64,000 bases of DNA from Paenibacillus yonginensis (GCF_001685395.1 NZ_CP014167.1:1679501-1743500); one strand, 5' to 3'. Counted from the first letter of the stretch, positions 46,736 to 56,135 are shown. Notes: a model not told the origin generated them from the sequence alone. Numbers and translations are program-made.

Positions 46736-47119
46736 ATGTTGACAATAAGTGAAGTAACTGAATTGACAGGAATAACGGCTCCAACACTTCGATATTACGA
46801 AAAGGAGGGACTGCTTCCTTATGTGAAGAGAAATGAAAACGGAAAGCGGTTCTATGACGAAGAGGATTTAAGCTGGGTACACTTTGTTACTGCACTTCGG
46901 GCAACTGGAATGCCGATTGCTCAAATTCAGAGGTACGTCAACTTGTATAAAGAAGGGGATTCGACGATTTCGGAACGAAAAAAGATGATGCTTCTTCATA
47001 AAAAAGAAATTGAGAATAGTATAAGAGAACTGTATTTCAATTTGGATAAAATAAACTATAAACTGGCTCTTTATGATGTATTAGAATCACAGATTGAAAA
47101 GACTAGCCTAAAAATTTGA
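46736..47119 (+). CDS. MerR-family transcriptional regulator
   Basis: 127 residues. The N-terminal winged HTH (ISEVTELTGITAPTLRYYEKEGLLPYVKR) and a dimerisation coiled coil (about 80-115) are present. There are no Cys for metal or redox sensing. It resembles the YyaN/AdhR-type regulators that control aldehyde- or electrophile-detoxifying oxidoreductases. It is divergent from the SDR at 45748-46504. Confidence 0.88.
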   Translation: MLTISEVTELTGITAPTLRYYEKEGLLPYVKRNENGKRFYDEEDLSWVHFVTALRATGMPIAQIQRYVNLYKEGDSTISERKKMMLLHKKEIENSIRELYFNLDKINYKLALYDVLESQIEKTSLKI

Positions 47120-47173
47120 CTTGAGTAACTCCAAGTGATGAGGGTAAAGTGGGAGATGTAGCCGATCAAAATG

Positions 47174-47223
47174 AAAACCGCCCGAGTCCGACCGCCTAGC
47201 GCGGTCAGGATTCGGGCGGTTTT
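47174..47223. terminator. Bidirectional terminator between MerR and HxlR genes
   Basis: AAAACCGCCCGA / TCGGGCGGTTTT outer stem with an inner GACCGC / GCGGTC stem. A and T runs on both sides fit the converging genes. Confidence 0.85.
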
Positions 47224-47264
47224 TGCATTTTGCGTGAACCCCCTCATTGTAAAAGCGCTGCTTT

Positions 47265-47579
47265 CTACCTTCCAGCCGTCCTTTCAAGATGAACCAATCC
47301 CCACTGGGCCATCGATTGCAAAACCGGAATAAACGTCCGGCCATAGTCGCTCAGGGAATACTCTACTTTTGGAGGAACTTCTGGATATACGTTTCTTATA
47401 ATTAAGTTATCTCGCTCTAGTTCTCGTAATTGCTCCGTTAACATTTTACGGGTAATTTGTGAAATTGAACGTTCGAGTTCGTTAAATCGCTTTGTCCCCT
47501 TAACGAGGCGCCAAAGGATAACGGCCTTCCATTTACCTCCCATTACTGAAAGAGTTGCCTCTACGGGACAACCGCTCAT
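47265..47579 (-). CDS. HxlR-family transcriptional regulator
   Basis: 104 residues of winged-helix HxlR type: CPVEATLSVMGGKWKAVILWRL at the start, with Cys4 in the position used for redox or aldehyde sensing in some members, then TKRFNELERSISQITRKMLTEQLRELERDNLI. It is divergent from the esterase gene at 47728 and probably regulates it. The gap contains two imperfect direct repeats (TTAC...GTACT). Confidence 0.88.
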   Translation of the reverse strand: MSGCPVEATLSVMGGKWKAVILWRLVKGTKRFNELERSISQITRKMLTEQLRELERDNLIIRNVYPEVPPKVEYSLSDYGRTFIPVLQSMAQWGLVHLERTAGR

Positions 47580-47727
47580 GTCATCACGTCCTATCTTAGT
47601 CTTCTAGGTTACCATTTGGGTACTGCGTTACGAAAAGGTGCGTACTTACGTGTTTTATTTTTTATTTTGTATACTACATTGCGAACCAGTCGATTTTATC
47701 TTTGAAAATATGAGGGAGGAAATTAGA

Positions 47728-48648
47728 ATGCCGCTCGACCCACAAGTTCAAGTTGTTCTAGAAAATATAAGCAAGCAGGGCATTCCGCCGCTGCATACAT
47801 TATCCGTGGAAAATGCTCGAAAGGTCAATCTTAGTTTTGGAGCCGGCCAACCGCTTCAAGTTTGGAAAGTAGAGGATTTACAGATTCCGGGTAATCTTCA
47901 ATCCGTTCCGGTACGAATCTATAAGCCACAAAGGGAGACTCCTTTACCCGTCATCGTATATTATCACGGAGGAGGATGGGTGGTTGGAAATCTTGACGCA
48001 GCAGATGTATTGTGCCGAGAATTAGCCAACCGTGTGAACAGTATTGTAGTGTCCGTAGATTACCGTTTAGCTCCAGATCATAAATTTCCTGCAGCTGTGG
48101 AAGATGCCTACGCTGCGCTAACGTGGGTCGCGCAAAATACAAGCGCGATCGGTGCAGATCCTTATCGAATAGCGGTAGGCGGAGATAGCGCAGGCGGCAA
48201 TCTTGCTGCTGTTGTGGCCATGATGGCCCGGGATAACGGCGCTAACTTCGTTAAGTTTCAACTATTGTTTAACCCGGTTACTCATTATTCGTTTGATACC
48301 CAATCCTATAAGGAGAACGGCGAAGGTTTCGGTTTGACAGCGGACACGATGAGATGGTTTTGGAACAACTATTTAGCGAACGATCAGGATGGGCTGCATC
48401 CCTATGCTTCTCCGCTTCTTGCGGCTGACCTTGCAGGCCTGCCTCCAGCGCTCATTCTCACTGCTGAGTATGATCCCCTGCGAGATGAAGGTGAAGCCTT
48501 TGCCGAGAAATTAAGAGCTGCTGGTGTTCCCGTGGAAATGAAACGTTATGAGGGAATGGCCCACGGCTTTATTTTGCAGACAGGGATATACGATAGAGGA
48601 AGAGAAGCGTTACAGCATGCTGTAAGGGCGTTGCAGAAAGCTTTTTAA
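47728..48648 (+). CDS. Alpha/beta hydrolase, hormone-sensitive-lipase-type esterase
   Basis: 306 residues with oxyanion motif YYHGGGWVVGN, nucleophile GGDSAGGN, acid Asp in AEYDPLRDEGE and His in GMAHGF. No signal peptide. ATG 47728 is chosen because GAGGGAGGAA precedes it; an upstream open frame from 47638 has no site. It probably hydrolyses short-chain esters under control of the divergent HxlR. Confidence 0.88.
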   Translation: MPLDPQVQVVLENISKQGIPPLHTLSVENARKVNLSFGAGQPLQVWKVEDLQIPGNLQSVPVRIYKPQRETPLPVIVYYHGGGWVVGNLDAADVLCRELANRVNSIVVSVDYRLAPDHKFPAAVEDAYAALTWVAQNTSAIGADPYRIAVGGDSAGGNLAAVVAMMARDNGANFVKFQLLFNPVTHYSFDTQSYKENGEGFGLTADTMRWFWNNYLANDQDGLHPYASPLLAADLAGLPPALILTAEYDPLRDEGEAFAEKLRAAGVPVEMKRYEGMAHGFILQTGIYDRGREALQHAVRALQKAF

Positions 48649-49033
48649 GCAACCCCTGAATCGGAGAGAAAGGCAGCTCCAGGAGCGGGGATGTTCCTGC
48701 TATTCTAACATGTAGGAGAACCTGTTCCGTGGGTTCTCCTATTATGCTTAATTTAGCGTTTTCGGTGAGACTATGCTAAGTCTTTTGGCCGAGCTTGGCA
48801 ACTTTAGCCAAATAGTGTTTTCCGGCAGTGCGATCTCTTAGTCAGGGCAACCTTCATCATATCATGGTGTGTTGCTCTCAATAATGGTTGTTCATTTGAG
48901 AGGAATGGAGGGATTATCAGACCAATGTTGAAAAATTCCCTATTGAGTAAATTAACCTAACGGGCCGTTTAACGACAGATCGACACATCTAATATCTTTA
49001 TTGTGCTTGTTCAGTTGAATGGAGGATCCAGCC
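48649..49033. other. Non-coding gap with a hairpin after the esterase
   Basis: TAGGAGAACC / GGTTCTCCTA at 48713-48741 forms a perfect 10-bp stem with an 8-nt loop, probably the esterase terminator, though the T tract is weak. From 48745 to 49020 I see no gene or other structure. Confidence 0.55.
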
Positions 49034-49500
49034 ATGGGCATTAGGAATTATCTGATTGAAGGTATTTCCGGCTCCGGCAAAACTTCGGTCTGCAAAGAAT
49101 TGCAGCGGCGCGGCTACCAGGCCGTTCATGGTGACCGTGAATTGGCTTATCAAGGCGTATCCTAGTATACGGACGGATGGTGTCATGCACGAGCACCACA
49201 TTTGGCATGTAGATAAAGTAAAAACTTTAGTCGCCAATCGGGATGAAGCGGTAACATTTTTCTGCGGTGGCTCTAGGAACTTTTCGAAATTCATAGACCT
49301 ATTTGACGGTGTGTTTGTCCTCGATGTCGACCTTGACACATTGAACCGGCAGCTTGACGAGCGACCGGAAAATGAGTGGGAAGGGGAGGAAAGAAGACAT
49401 TCCGAAAAATGGAATTATAATCGACGCGACCGCACCGATCGAGCACGTCGTTGATGAGATCATCCGTCAAAGCGAAGAAAATAAACGCCAACGACAGTAA
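49034..49500 (+). pseudogene. P-loop nucleotide kinase remnant, multiply frameshifted
   Basis: ATG 49034 after GGAGG reads MGIRNYLIEGISGSGKTS, a Walker A, and KELQRRGYQAVHGDRELAY, then stops at 49165. A second frame carries DGVMHEHHIWHVDKVK...FVLDVDLDTLNRQL. A third carries KEDIPKNGIIIDATAPIEHV to a stop at 49500. Together they make one small shikimate-kinase-like/AAA nucleotide-binding protein, about 160 residues, now broken at least twice. Confidence 0.75.
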
Positions 49501-49604
49501 TTTTATATTCGCTTGCAACCATTTTTTGGAGAAAGAAAAGAGCTCAAAAGTCAGGTCATCCAGTTTTTAAGTGTGCCTCTTTGCCTCCATATTTGGGCTT
49601 ATGG

Positions 49605-50564
49605 TTATTTCATCATTGGACTTGCTTTTTTACCCATAATATAAATTCCAATCCAGGCTAACATTAATAATATCTGAGCCAGAACGACCAGCCACAATAC
49701 CTCCGTGTAACCTCCTATAAGGCAAAATATAGTATTAACTAGGGGGAACCCCAAGAAAGTAAACAGGATAGGAAAATCTTTTTTGGGAGTGATTGAATAA
49801 ATAACCTTCCGATCCCAGAACTTTATAAAAGCGAATGCTAAAATTCCTGTTGTAATTACAGAAAGGGCAATCAACATCACCCATTGCATATTAGAGGTTC
49901 TGTCGAAGAACGGCCCCATATAATTAAAGAAGTTAGATAAAGGTGAGAACATACAAGCTAAGGACACAATTGCCGCTAGCAACGGATAGATATAACCGAT
50001 TAATTTACTGTAGCCTTTCTTTTTGTACCACCATTCACCAATTAGAATAAAGGTAGTCCAATATCCCGCTATATAAATCCATCCTGTAAAATTCATCACG
50101 GGTTCCCCATATATTTGAGGTTCACCGGCTAGAGGATAATAAGTCCATCTTGCCATGATTCCATCCATGGTCTGAAATATTTGTTTAACGGCCACCGGGT
50201 CCAATGAAAAGTCAAAAACCATAGCGCTTAATCCCGTAATAAAGGGTTTGGTCCAGGACGGTATATTTACAGACTTTAGAGCACGCAAAGTTGAATAAAT
50301 GATCAGAAATTCAATAATAGGAACCGTAATAGGGATATTAAATAACATTAAAATACTCCGCCCATATGCGTAGAAACCTTCCCCAAGAGACGATGCAGTA
50401 ATTTCAAAAACGGCTGCGTAAAAAAACACAAAACCTATAAATTGCATTAGAACCGTTTTTGGATGCTCTTCCTTATCAAGGATATAGAAAACCATTAGAA
50501 TAGCAGCAATTATGACTATAATATCTTGAATAATCCATACAGGCACTACCGTTATATCACCCAT
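49605..50564 (-). CDS. Carotenoid-biosynthesis-family (DUF422/CruF-like) membrane protein
   Basis: 319 residues with about eight membrane helices. Conserved polar positions of the family are visible: the FDFSLDPVAVKQ block near 118, and YGEPVMNFTGWIYIAGYW near 153-170. DUF422 members hydrate or modify carotenoid ends or are of unknown role. It is divergent from a TetR gene whose operator-like palindrome (50594-50605) lies between them. RBS GAGGTAAA on the minus strand. Confidence 0.65.
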   Translation of the reverse strand: MGDITVVPVWIIQDIIVIIAAILMVFYILDKEEHPKTVLMQFIGFVFFYAAVFEITASSLGEGFYAYGRSILMLFNIPITVPIIEFLIIYSTLRALKSVNIPSWTKPFITGLSAMVFDFSLDPVAVKQIFQTMDGIMARWTYYPLAGEPQIYGEPVMNFTGWIYIAGYWTTFILIGEWWYKKKGYSKLIGYIYPLLAAIVSLACMFSPLSNFFNYMGPFFDRTSNMQWVMLIALSVITTGILAFAFIKFWDRKVIYSITPKKDFPILFTFLGFPLVNTIFCLIGGYTEVLWLVVLAQILLMLAWIGIYIMGKKASPMMK

Positions 50565-50593
50565 ATTTTACCTCCATCTGAGTTGAATTTGAA

Positions 50594-50605
50594 TTGAACG
50601 TTCAA
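50594..50605. promoter_or_regulatory. TetR-type palindrome between DUF422 and TetR genes
   Basis: TTGAACGTTCAA is a perfect 12-bp palindrome in the divergent gap, 30 bp from the DUF422 start. It is a likely operator for the TetR protein at 50719. Confidence 0.6.
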
Positions 50606-50718
50606 ATAAATTATAATTTCACTGTGTTAGTAAAACAACAGGTAGTTCGATATCATTATGTTCGTTAACTTACAAACTGCATAAGATTTGTTCGTTTATG
50701 ATGTGGAGGGAGGATATT

Positions 50719-51297
50719 ATGGAAGACAAAAAAACAGATCATAGAGTGAGATATACAAAAATGGTTATCAAAGAAAGCTTGTTGAAGCTTCTGACGGAAC
50801 GGTCTATCAATAAAGTTACAGTGACCGACATTTGCAGAGAAGCGAATATTAATCGCAACACCTTTTATTCACACTATGCTAACCAGTTTGAGCTGCTTTC
50901 AACGATTGAAAATGATCTTTACGAAGATATTAAGCAAGTTGTGATCAATTCTTCAAACCTTAAAACTCCTGAAAAGCTATCTTATGAATTATGTAAGTAT
51001 ATAAAAGCGAATAAAACGATATGTGAGGTTTTGTTCTCGGAGCATGGCGATAAAGCATTATTAGAACGAATCCTTTATATCAGTCACGATTTAACTATTG
51101 AGAGATGGAAGCAGGAATTAAAATATTTTGATCAACCCTTATTTGAGTCCTGGTATACGTTTACCGCTCATGGCAGTATAGCCATTATTAAAAAGTGGGT
51201 GAATAGTGGTCTGAAGGAAAGCCCGAGTAAAATTGCGGATTTTATTGATAAAGCCACGCAATCCGTATCTAAAGCTTTTTATTCTGAAGAATTGTAG
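50719..51297 (+). CDS. TetR-family regulator
   Basis: 192 residues. HTH at about 14-58 (KVTVTDICREANINRNTFYSHYANQFELL) and a TetR_C domain. ATG 50719 follows GGAGGGAGG; an upstream in-frame ATG at 50698 lies before that site. It sits between the DUF422 gene and a protoporphyrinogen-oxidase gene and probably controls one or both. Confidence 0.88.
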   Translation: MEDKKTDHRVRYTKMVIKESLLKLLTERSINKVTVTDICREANINRNTFYSHYANQFELLSTIENDLYEDIKQVVINSSNLKTPEKLSYELCKYIKANKTICEVLFSEHGDKALLERILYISHDLTIERWKQELKYFDQPLFESWYTFTAHGSIAIIKKWVNSGLKESPSKIADFIDKATQSVSKAFYSEEL

Positions 51298-51416
51298 GAT
51301 TTCTCCGCAGGCTGAATAATCCATACGATTTAAACTCAGATTGAGTGACGGCCATAATACCAGAAACCTGCATGGATATGTTAGACTAATGGGAACTAAA
51401 CGATGAGGTGTTGCAT

Positions 51417-52844
51417 TTGAAAACAATTGTTGTTATCGGTGGCGGCATTACGGGGCTGTCGGCTATGCATGAATTTCGCAAATGGAGGGAGGCAACCGGA
51501 GCCGCAGTCAGGCTTTTATTAATTGAAGCGTCAGCACAGATAGGCGGTAAAATTCGAACCGTTAGGCATCAACAATTCGTGATGGAGACCGGGGCGGATT
51601 CTATTGTAGCGCGAAAAATGAACGATATGGACGTGATTGAAGAACTGGGCTTGAAAGATGACGTGGTTTATAACACAACTGGACGCTCCTTCATATATGC
51701 GGCTGGACATTTGAAGCCGATTCCGGACGACGCCGTGTTCGGCATTCCGGCAAGCGTGGAGTCGCTCGCCAAGAGTACGCTCGTCTCGGCAGAAGGCAAA
51801 GTTGCAGCGCTAAAAGATTTATATACGAAAAATGAGACGTTTACGAAGGACGATTCTGTCGGCGCGTTTCTGGAGTATTTTCTCGGGAGTGAACTAGTCG
51901 AGAAGCAAATCGCCCCCGTCCTTTCCGGGGTCTATTCAGGGAATTTGAACGAGTTGACAATTGCCTCAACACTACCTTTCTTGATCGACTACAAGGAGCA
52001 ATACGGAAGCATTATTAAAGGACTCGAAGCCAACAAGCAGAAGTTTAGGATTGGTGAGAAGAAATTTTTCTCGCTAAAAAACGGTCTGGGCTCGCTAATT
52101 GACGCCTTTCAAGCCGGTCTGACCGAAGAATTGTTGTTAAACACTAAAGTCCGCAGGATTGATAAGAACAATGGCCGGTATCGCGTGCACTTGGACAATC
52201 AGGACATGATCGAAGCGGATTATGTTGTACTAAGCATCCCGCATACGGCAGCAGAACCGATTCTTGACGATCCGAGACTTACAGAGCAATTCTCGGGATT
52301 AAAGAGCAACTCGCTCATCAGCGTATATGTCGGCTTTAACGTGCCCGATTCAGTGCTCCCCGCCGATGGAACGGGATTTATTACCGCGACAACCGATGAA
52401 TTGTTCTGCAGCGCCTGCACATGGACAAGTCGCAAATGGGAGCATACGTCCAAATCCGGAAATTTGCTTGTCCGGCTATTTTATAAAAGCAGCCATCCTT
52501 TGTATGCTTCAATAAAGAATCTGGATCACGATGACCTGCTAAAGGTGGCGCTTAGCGATATTGAGAAGGGGCTTGGAATTACCGCCGAACCTGTCGTTAA
52601 CGAGATCACCGACTGGTCCGGGCAAATGCCAATTTATTCGATTACCCATCCGAAAATTGTCTATGCACTTGAAAGCATTATGGCAGATGTATTCCCAGGC
52701 ATTATCCTTGCTGGATGCTCTTATTATGGCGTAGGGATCTCGGATTGCATGAAGAACGGGGCCGATTCGGCAAGAAAAATCATTGATTTATTGAAGGAGG
52801 GCTATTCTCCAACCAGTAAGCAAGGGGCATCAGATAATAGTTAA
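51417..52844 (+). CDS. hemY: Protoporphyrinogen/coproporphyrinogen oxidase (HemY-type)
   Basis: 475 residues with the FAD-binding GGGITGLSAM at the N-terminus, the ETGADSIVARK substrate-side block and a C-terminal GVGISDCMKNG FAD motif. It converts coproporphyrinogen III to coproporphyrin III (or the protoporphyrin equivalents) in Gram-positive heme synthesis. The start is TTG 51417, 6 bp after GAGGTG. It lies outside a heme operon and is probably a second copy; regulation by the preceding TetR is possible. Related amine-oxidase-fold carotenoid enzymes look similar, but the GADS block favours PPOX. Confidence 0.82.
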   Translation: MKTIVVIGGGITGLSAMHEFRKWREATGAAVRLLLIEASAQIGGKIRTVRHQQFVMETGADSIVARKMNDMDVIEELGLKDDVVYNTTGRSFIYAAGHLKPIPDDAVFGIPASVESLAKSTLVSAEGKVAALKDLYTKNETFTKDDSVGAFLEYFLGSELVEKQIAPVLSGVYSGNLNELTIASTLPFLIDYKEQYGSIIKGLEANKQKFRIGEKKFFSLKNGLGSLIDAFQAGLTEELLLNTKVRRIDKNNGRYRVHLDNQDMIEADYVVLSIPHTAAEPILDDPRLTEQFSGLKSNSLISVYVGFNVPDSVLPADGTGFITATTDELFCSACTWTSRKWEHTSKSGNLLVRLFYKSSHPLYASIKNLDHDDLLKVALSDIEKGLGITAEPVVNEITDWSGQMPIYSITHPKIVYALESIMADVFPGIILAGCSYYGVGISDCMKNGADSARKIIDLLKEGYSPTSKQGASDNS

Positions 52845-53043
52845 TCAGGCTAAAGGGCAAATTTAGTTGAGGATTAATTAGGAGGGACCTTATCATAAAT
52901 AGGCGAAATTTCGTTTCGGATCTGGAAATATGATGAAAAACAATCAAATGAACAAAGTTTACTAAGCGGGCTCCTACTCCTAAGGGCGCCCGCTTTAAGT
53001 TTTGAATGATTTTACTCACAGCTGTCTCCCAAAACAACGCTTT

Positions 53044-53063
53044 CCTTAAAGTTTACTTTAAGG
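53044..53063. promoter_or_regulatory. Perfect 20-bp MerR-type palindrome
   Basis: CCTTAAAGTTTACTTTAAGG has 9-bp arms around TT and shares the TTAAAGT half-site with 46700-46715. It stands in front of a MerR remnant, so the operator has outlived its regulator, or now answers to the intact MerR at 46736. Confidence 0.6.
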
Positions 53064-53127
53064 TTTAGAATGAGGAAGAACCAGCCGGATTCCGTCTGAA
53101 AATAACCGATAAGGAGCGATCCTGCCA

Positions 53128-53297
53128 ATGGCATTCACGATCAAAGAAGCTTCAGAGCGGCTTGGTTGCCCGGCTCATACGATTCGTTTTACGAGAAGGA
53201 GGGATTGCTCCCTTACATTATGAGAGATAAGAACGGGAATCGACTGTTCGAACAAGATCACCTAGATTAGATCCGTCTTATGACCTGTTTTCGAGCG
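53128..53297 (+). pseudogene. MerR regulator remnant
   Basis: MAFTIKEASERLGCPAHTIRF, then a frame break (bases missing from the RYYEKEG block), EKEGLLPYIMRDKNGNRLF in another frame, then a stop and RLMTCFRA. It is only the DNA-binding half of a MerR protein, joined directly to an aldo/keto reductase fragment. Confidence 0.7.
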
Positions 53298-53614
53298 CCT
53301 GCGATCTTCGCAGATGGATGCCGCGGTGCGATCTCCTTAATCTTGTCGACAACCTCTAGGTTCTTTCGGAAGTTGTCGCCTTGGAGATGGAGAAGAACTG
53401 TACCCCCTCACAATTGGCCATTGCCTGGACGATTGCCAACGGAGCGCTGCCTATCCCGGGTACGAAGCGTATCAAGTACCTGGAGGAAAATTCAGCCGCG
53501 GCTGATATCCTTCTCACAAAGGAGGACCTCGAACGAATCGATCAGGTCAGCCCCAAGAATGTCGTACACGGCACGCGTTATATGAAAGAACAGATGACGC
53601 TGCTGGGCGGCTAG
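53298..53614 (+). pseudogene. C-terminal remnant of an aldo/keto reductase
   Basis: CDLRRWMPRCDLLNLVDNL, a TAG, then VLSEVVALEMEKNCTPSQLAIAWTIANG and PIPGTKRIKYLEEN to a stop at 53612-53614. These are the C-terminal barrel and NADPH-binding (GTKR) blocks of an AKR. The catalytic tetrad is missing. A MerR-AKR pair has evidently collapsed by an internal deletion. Confidence 0.75.
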
Positions 53615-53988
53615 ACTATAATCAGAAGAAGCAGGGGTCCTCGGGTTCCGTGGACCCTTTGCGATTGGATATTGTCTCAGGGGATCTGCAGCCATGCAGT
53701 CTCAAACTTATTTCTTAACACCTGAAGTTTTTCAAAATCTTAAAGCACGTTTGCATCTGCAAAAACGAAGAATATAATGTATGGCATTTGTCCTGAGCTA
53801 GGGACAAGAATCATCTTCGATTTGTTTCTATGGTGTTATATTTATGCTCTGGAGTAGAATCAGCCGAAGTAAAAGGTGAGTAGTTAGATGAGTCCAAAAG
53901 TCATGTGTTATGTAGAGTGTTCAAAGAAAATAAAATATTAGACTGGCGGGCGCTTCATTAAACTATCTTTAAAAAAGGTGGGGGAGAA
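53615..53988. other. Gap with a weak hairpin
   Basis: GGGTCC / GGACCC at 53635-53657 is a short terminator-like hairpin after the AKR remnant. The rest is AT-rich, with no coding frame seen. Confidence 0.4.
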
Positions 53989-54729
53989 ATGCAAGATGAG
54001 AAAATAATAGGTAAAGGAAATACAGCAACTGTATATGAGTGGGAAGAAGGTAAAGTGCTTAAGCTTTTCGTTAAAAGCTATCCTACTTTGGCTGTAGAGA
54101 GAGAGTTTCTTAATGCGAAGGCAATCAATCTTATGAATTTTGCAAAACCAAAGGCATACGAAATGATTTATTATGAAGAGCAAGTCGGCATTATATATGA
54201 CAGAGTGGAGGGTGAAACTCTGCTGGATTGGGTATTGAAAACCGGTGACCTCCAGGGATGTGCAGAATACATGGCTAGTCTACATAAGTCAATAGTTCTA
54301 AACAAAGTTAACAATGTACCCGATTGTAAAGAATTTTTGAAATCTAATATATTAAACGCGTCATCTCTTAACGTAGAGGAGCAGGAAAGAGCATTAGATA
54401 TTTTGAGTAGATTAAAAGATGGAGATACACTTTGCCATGGTGATTTTTATCCCGGCAATATATTACTATTAAATGGGCAAACCACTGTAATAGACTTTAT
54501 GAATGTGTGCCGTGGAGATTTTTTATATGATATTGCAAGAACTGTTTATCTAGTGCAATACACACCGGTTCCAGCAGATGCAGATGATAAAGAAACGCTG
54601 CTGCAACTAAAAAAAACACTGGCCGACTTATATCTTATCGAAATGAGCGTTACTCGAGAGATGATCCAAGATTACATTACTGTAATTGCTGCCGCTAGAA
54701 AAGGGGAATGTCCTAATGAGTTCTATTGA
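53989..54729 (+). CDS. APH-family phosphotransferase
   Basis: 246 residues of the aminoglycoside-phosphotransferase/choline-kinase fold. N-lobe GKGNTATVYEWEEGKVLKLF (Gly-rich loop and Lys), catalytic HGDFYPGNILL near residue 149 and metal-binding IDFMNVCRGD near 168. The substrate (small alcohol, aminoglycoside or other) cannot be told. GTGGGGGAG precedes ATG 53989. Lower GC than its neighbours, which may mean recent transfer. Confidence 0.8.
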   Translation: MQDEKIIGKGNTATVYEWEEGKVLKLFVKSYPTLAVEREFLNAKAINLMNFAKPKAYEMIYYEEQVGIIYDRVEGETLLDWVLKTGDLQGCAEYMASLHKSIVLNKVNNVPDCKEFLKSNILNASSLNVEEQERALDILSRLKDGDTLCHGDFYPGNILLLNGQTTVIDFMNVCRGDFLYDIARTVYLVQYTPVPADADDKETLLQLKKTLADLYLIEMSVTREMIQDYITVIAAARKGECPNEFY

Positions 54730-54775
54730 ATTTATGGCCCCTGTTTTAGCTTTTTCTGATTCAAATAGTTCAGAG

Positions 54776-55201
54776 TCAAGGTGTTTTGGATGAGTCGGCA
54801 TGCCAAGACTTTAGCATCTCTTGTGCTTGAATCGGATCGTCCATAAGCAAAGTCCGATATTCCAGCATTTTGTTAAGGGTGCCCAGCATTTGGTCGTACT
54901 CTTCCTTTTTGCTCTCGATCTCCTTCTTCTTGTTGTGAATCCAATCAATAATCTGACGGTTCGTTTGGGTGTTGGCGTCGTGATCCCTCAAAACTTCCTT
55001 CAGTTCAGCAAGCGAACAGCCGATAGACTGGAACTTCTTAATGAGCTTTAACCGCTCGACAGCCTCTTCCGAATAATTACGATAATTGTTGCTTTCCCGC
55101 CGGACATGCCGATCATCCAGCAAACCTTCCTTTTCGTAATAACGGATCGTATGGATCGTTAATCCCATCTTGTCCGCCAATTCCTGAATTTTCATACTCA
55201 T
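54776..55201 (-). CDS. MerR-family regulator
   Basis: 141 residues. HTH at about 3-40 (IQELADKMGLTIHTIRYYEKEGLLDDRHV) and a long coiled coil (about 78-115). No Cys for metal sensing. It is divergent from the frameshifted epimerase gene, whose promoter has MerR geometry. Confidence 0.88.
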   Translation of the reverse strand: MSMKIQELADKMGLTIHTIRYYEKEGLLDDRHVRRESNNYRNYSEEAVERLKLIKKFQSIGCSLAELKEVLRDHDANTQTNRQIIDWIHNKKKEIESKKEEYDQMLGTLNKMLEYRTLLMDDPIQAQEMLKSWHADSSKTP

Positions 55202-55216
55202 TTCTCCTTGGATAGC

Positions 55217-55247
55217 TTGCTATAGAGTTCACTTCATAGTTTATGCT
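55217..55247 (+). promoter_or_regulatory. MerR-type promoter with 19-bp spacer upstream of the epimerase
   Basis: -35 TTGCTA (55217-55222) and -10 TATGCT (55242-55247) are 19 bp apart. The imperfect dyad CTATAGAG-TTCA-CTTCATAG spans the -35 and spacer. It fits activation by the divergent MerR protein at 54776-55201. Confidence 0.65.
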
Positions 55248-55285
55248 TAGCATGTTCAAGCAGTCAACACATGAAGGAGGATATC

Positions 55286-56135
55286 ATGATGAAGGTTTTT
55301 GTAACAGGAGCAACAGGGTACGTCGGGTCTGCTGTCGTCCGGGAACTGATCGGCGCGGGACATACCGTATCGGGTCTCTGCCGTTCAGAAGAGAAAGCCG
55401 CGGGACTAAAGGCTGCAGGAGCCGAAACGGTGTACGGTACGCTGGACGATCTCGATACGCTGGGTAGAGCCGCCGCGGCTGCGGATGGCGTGATTCATTT
55501 GGCGTTCACCAACGATTTTTCCAACTTTGAAGGCGCGCTGGATCTAGATTTGCGGGCTGTTGAAGTCATGGGAGCAGCGCTGGAAGGCTCCGGGAAGCCG
55601 TTTATTACGACGGCTCACGCAAATGGACATACCGTAGATCAAGCAGTGCTTGCAAAGGCAGAGCAGGGCGTTAGGGCATCAATCGTCTCGCTTGCGCCGT
55701 CCGTGCACGGCGAAGGCGATAAGGGGCTTTGTGCCTATGATGATCAACATCGCCCGGGCGAAGGGCTTCGCGGCCTACATCGGCGACGGAATGAATCGCT
55801 GGCCGGCGGTTCACCGTCTGGATGCGGCGGTTCTGTACCGCCTGGCGCTGGAATCCGCCCCGGCGGGCTCGCGGCTGCTAGGCGCCGGCGATGAAGGCAT
55901 TCCGTTCCATGAGATCGCTGCGGTCATCGGGCGTCAATTGAAAGTGCCAACGGTCAGCATCACGCCTGAAGAAGCGGCCGCCCATTTCGGCTTTCTTGGC
56001 ACCATAGCGGCATTTGATATCACAAGTTTGTACAACGCTAAGCAAGCGAGTCTGGAAACACGGGAGCTTCTGGGCTGGAAACCGATGCAGCCCGGGCTGA
56101 TCGCCGATCTCGAAGCAGGGCATTATTTTGCATAA
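55286..56135 (+). pseudogene. NAD-dependent epimerase/dehydratase with a one-base frameshift
   Basis: The first frame (MMKVFVTGATGYVGSAVVREL, SLAPSVHGEGDKG) runs to 55726. The second resumes as FVPMMINIARAKGFAAYIGDG and ends at 56135 (LEAGHYFA). Four Gs at 55723-55726 instead of three would account for it. The joined protein is about 280 residues, similar to atypical SDRs that act on small carbonyls. AAGGAGG precedes ATG 55286 (55289 also possible). Either a real mutation or a sequencing slip. Confidence 0.8.

Noticed and set aside
47580-47727. HxlR operator from the TTAC...GTACT direct repeats
   Set aside because: The repeats are imperfect and not palindromic; too weak to list as a site.
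49056-49454. 132-codon ORF as an intact gene
   Set aside because: Its first 40 residues are the wrong frame of a P-loop start; the three frames join into one kinase-like remnant.
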